Assembly: GCF_022844445.1 (NCBI RefSeq)
Contig: NZ_JALHLS010000001.1
Span: 310,001 to 374,000 of the forward strand
Reading direction: 5' to 3'
Length of the DNA: 64,000 nucleotides
DNA from: Hyphomonas sp.
GTDB lineage: Bacteria > Pseudomonadota > Alphaproteobacteria > Caulobacterales > Hyphomonadaceae
Shown here: in pieces, positions 63,247 to 64,000 of the stretch
Numbering within the stretch: the stretch's first letter is position 1
Layout: the number at the start of each line of letters is the position of its first letter
The notes under the pieces: model-generated
Databases searched by the model: none
The model's input: only the letters and a program-made list of their open reading frames with translations
Told to the model about the DNA's origin: nothing
Program-made: the position numbers and the translations under genes

Positions 63247-64000
63247 ATGGCCACACACGACCTCATAATCCGAAACGGGACGATCATCGACGGCTCGGGC
63301 GCGCCGGCCTTCGAAGGCGATGTGGCCGTCTCCGGCGGCGTGATCACCGGCGTGGGCAAGGTGAATGGCAAGGGTATCGAGGAGATCGACGCGCGCGGCC
63401 AGACGGTTACGCCGGGCTTCGTGGACCTGCATACCCATTATGACGGCCAGGCCGCCTGGGCGGAGGCGATCAGCCCTTCCTCCCTGCACGGTATCACCAC
63501 CGCCGTCATGGGCAATTGCGGCGTCGGCTTTGCGCCCTGCAAGCCGGAAGATCATGGTCGCCTGATCCGCCTCATGGAAGGCGTCGAGGACATTCCCTAT
63601 CCCGTTCTGGAAGAAGGTCTACCATGGGCCTGGGAAAGCTTTCCGGACTATCTGGACTTCCTGTCGAGCCGGAAGTTCGACACCGACATCTGCGCGCAGC
63701 TTCCCCATGCTGCCTTGCGCGTCTTCGTGATGGGTGACCGCGGCGCCAACCGCGAGGATGCCACCCCCGACGACATCCGGCTGATGAAACAGCTCGCCAA
63801 GGAAGCGGTGATGGCCGGCGCGATGGGCTTCTCCACATCGCGGACACTGAATCACCGCACCTCCGACGGCCAGCCAACACCAACGCTCACCGCCTCGCAG
63901 GATGAGCTCACCGGCATCGCCATGGGGCTCGCCGAAGCCGGACGCGGCGTGCTGCAGTTCGTGTCCGACTTCAACGATCCGCAGAAAGAAGCGGCCATGC
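63247..64000 (+). CDS. N-acyl-D-amino-acid deacylase family amidohydrolase (5' part)
   Basis: The gene runs off the right edge; 251 codons are visible and open. It is an amidohydrolase of the D-aminoacylase family: LIIRNGTIIDGSGAPAFEGD at the start, the metal-binding HTHYDGQ, and TTAVMGNCGVGFAPC, which is typical of N-acyl-D-amino-acid deacylases and related dihydroorotase-like enzymes. GGAGG lies 8 bases before ATG 63247. The product would remove acyl groups from N-acyl-D-amino acids; specificity is unknown. Confidence 0.88.
   Translation, partial: MATHDLIIRNGTIIDGSGAPAFEGDVAVSGGVITGVGKVNGKGIEEIDARGQTVTPGFVDLHTHYDGQAAWAEAISPSSLHGITTAVMGNCGVGFAPCKPEDHGRLIRLMEGVEDIPYPVLEEGLPWAWESFPDYLDFLSSRKFDTDICAQLPHAALRVFVMGDRGANREDATPDDIRLMKQLAKEAVMAGAMGFSTSRTLNHRTSDGQPTPTLTASQDELTGIAMGLAEAGRGVLQFVSDFNDPQKEAAM

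Noticed and set aside
62947-63555. A ~200-codon open frame on the minus strand overlapping the D-aminoacylase start
   Set aside because: It overlaps 309 bases of a clear amidohydrolase and lacks any domain.

Overview
The window is GC-rich DNA coding on both strands, with chromosomal housekeeping and metabolic genes throughout. Several features point to an alphaproteobacterium: cobS/cobT cobaltochelatase genes, a dispersed histidine pathway, a BolA/J-domain pair, a CcmABCDG cytochrome c maturation operon, a 350-residue-type CoA ester lyase and DUF1223/DUF3108/DUF465 proteins. The overall gene content resembles Hyphomonadaceae (Hyphomonas-like), but that family placement is inference from memory. 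I see no phage, transposon, CRISPR array, rRNA or tRNA.

Layout. 0-8 kb: end of an acyl-CoA carboxylase gene, a DUF4349 lipoprotein, and the glutamate synthase genes gltD-gltB with a GFA-family gene between them. 8-16 kb: uppP, an NDUFA9-like protein, J-domain protein, bolA, a CBS-domain membrane protein, aroK-aroB, a 45-residue membrane protein, xerD and a Pmp3 protein. 16-22 kb: CoA lyase, a frameshifted membrane-protein gene, a hydrolase, an SDR, a SnoaL-like and a GNAT protein, and an EAL phosphodiesterase. 22-33 kb: hisB, hisH-hisA, hisF and hisE, separated by unrelated genes (TetR and carotenoid oxygenase, a second CBS protein, a frameshifted TIR-domain gene, a diguanylate cyclase, small proteins, an enoyl-CoA hydratase). 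33-42 kb: cobS, a dienelactone hydrolase and cobT; then an exported methyltransferase-like lipoprotein, an amidohydrolase lipoprotein, rpmB and a DUF3108 protein. 42-54 kb: rluD-like, phoD, a divergent SDR, DUF465, a second diguanylate cyclase, purE-purK, a creatininase-like amidase, and a four-gene GldA/F/G plus DUF4340 transport module. 54-64 kb: acnA, ccmABCDG, a MarR regulator with a lysine-rich tail, Nudix, YciB, an EamA transporter and the start of a D-aminoacylase.

How it fits together. Translational coupling is common: aroK/aroB, hisH/hisA, purE/purK, the ABC module and ccmA-B and ccmD-G all overlap by a few bases. Most convergent pairs abut or overlap at their stop codons. In two of them (DUF4349/gltB and MarR/ccmG) a terminator hairpin for one gene lies inside the 3' coding end of the other. 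Regulation by c-di-GMP is suggested by three GGDEF/EAL proteins with different predicted states (PDE with dead GGDEF, DGC without I-site, DGC with I-site).

I found no obvious new multi-gene defence or biosynthetic system. The most unusual signals are the two genes broken by several single-base frameshifts (one with a TIR domain), the histone-H1-like tail on the MarR protein, the predicted extracytoplasmic methyltransferase, the divergent SDR lacking its usual Tyr, and a palindrome over a TTGACA element between the tetR and carotenoid oxygenase genes.
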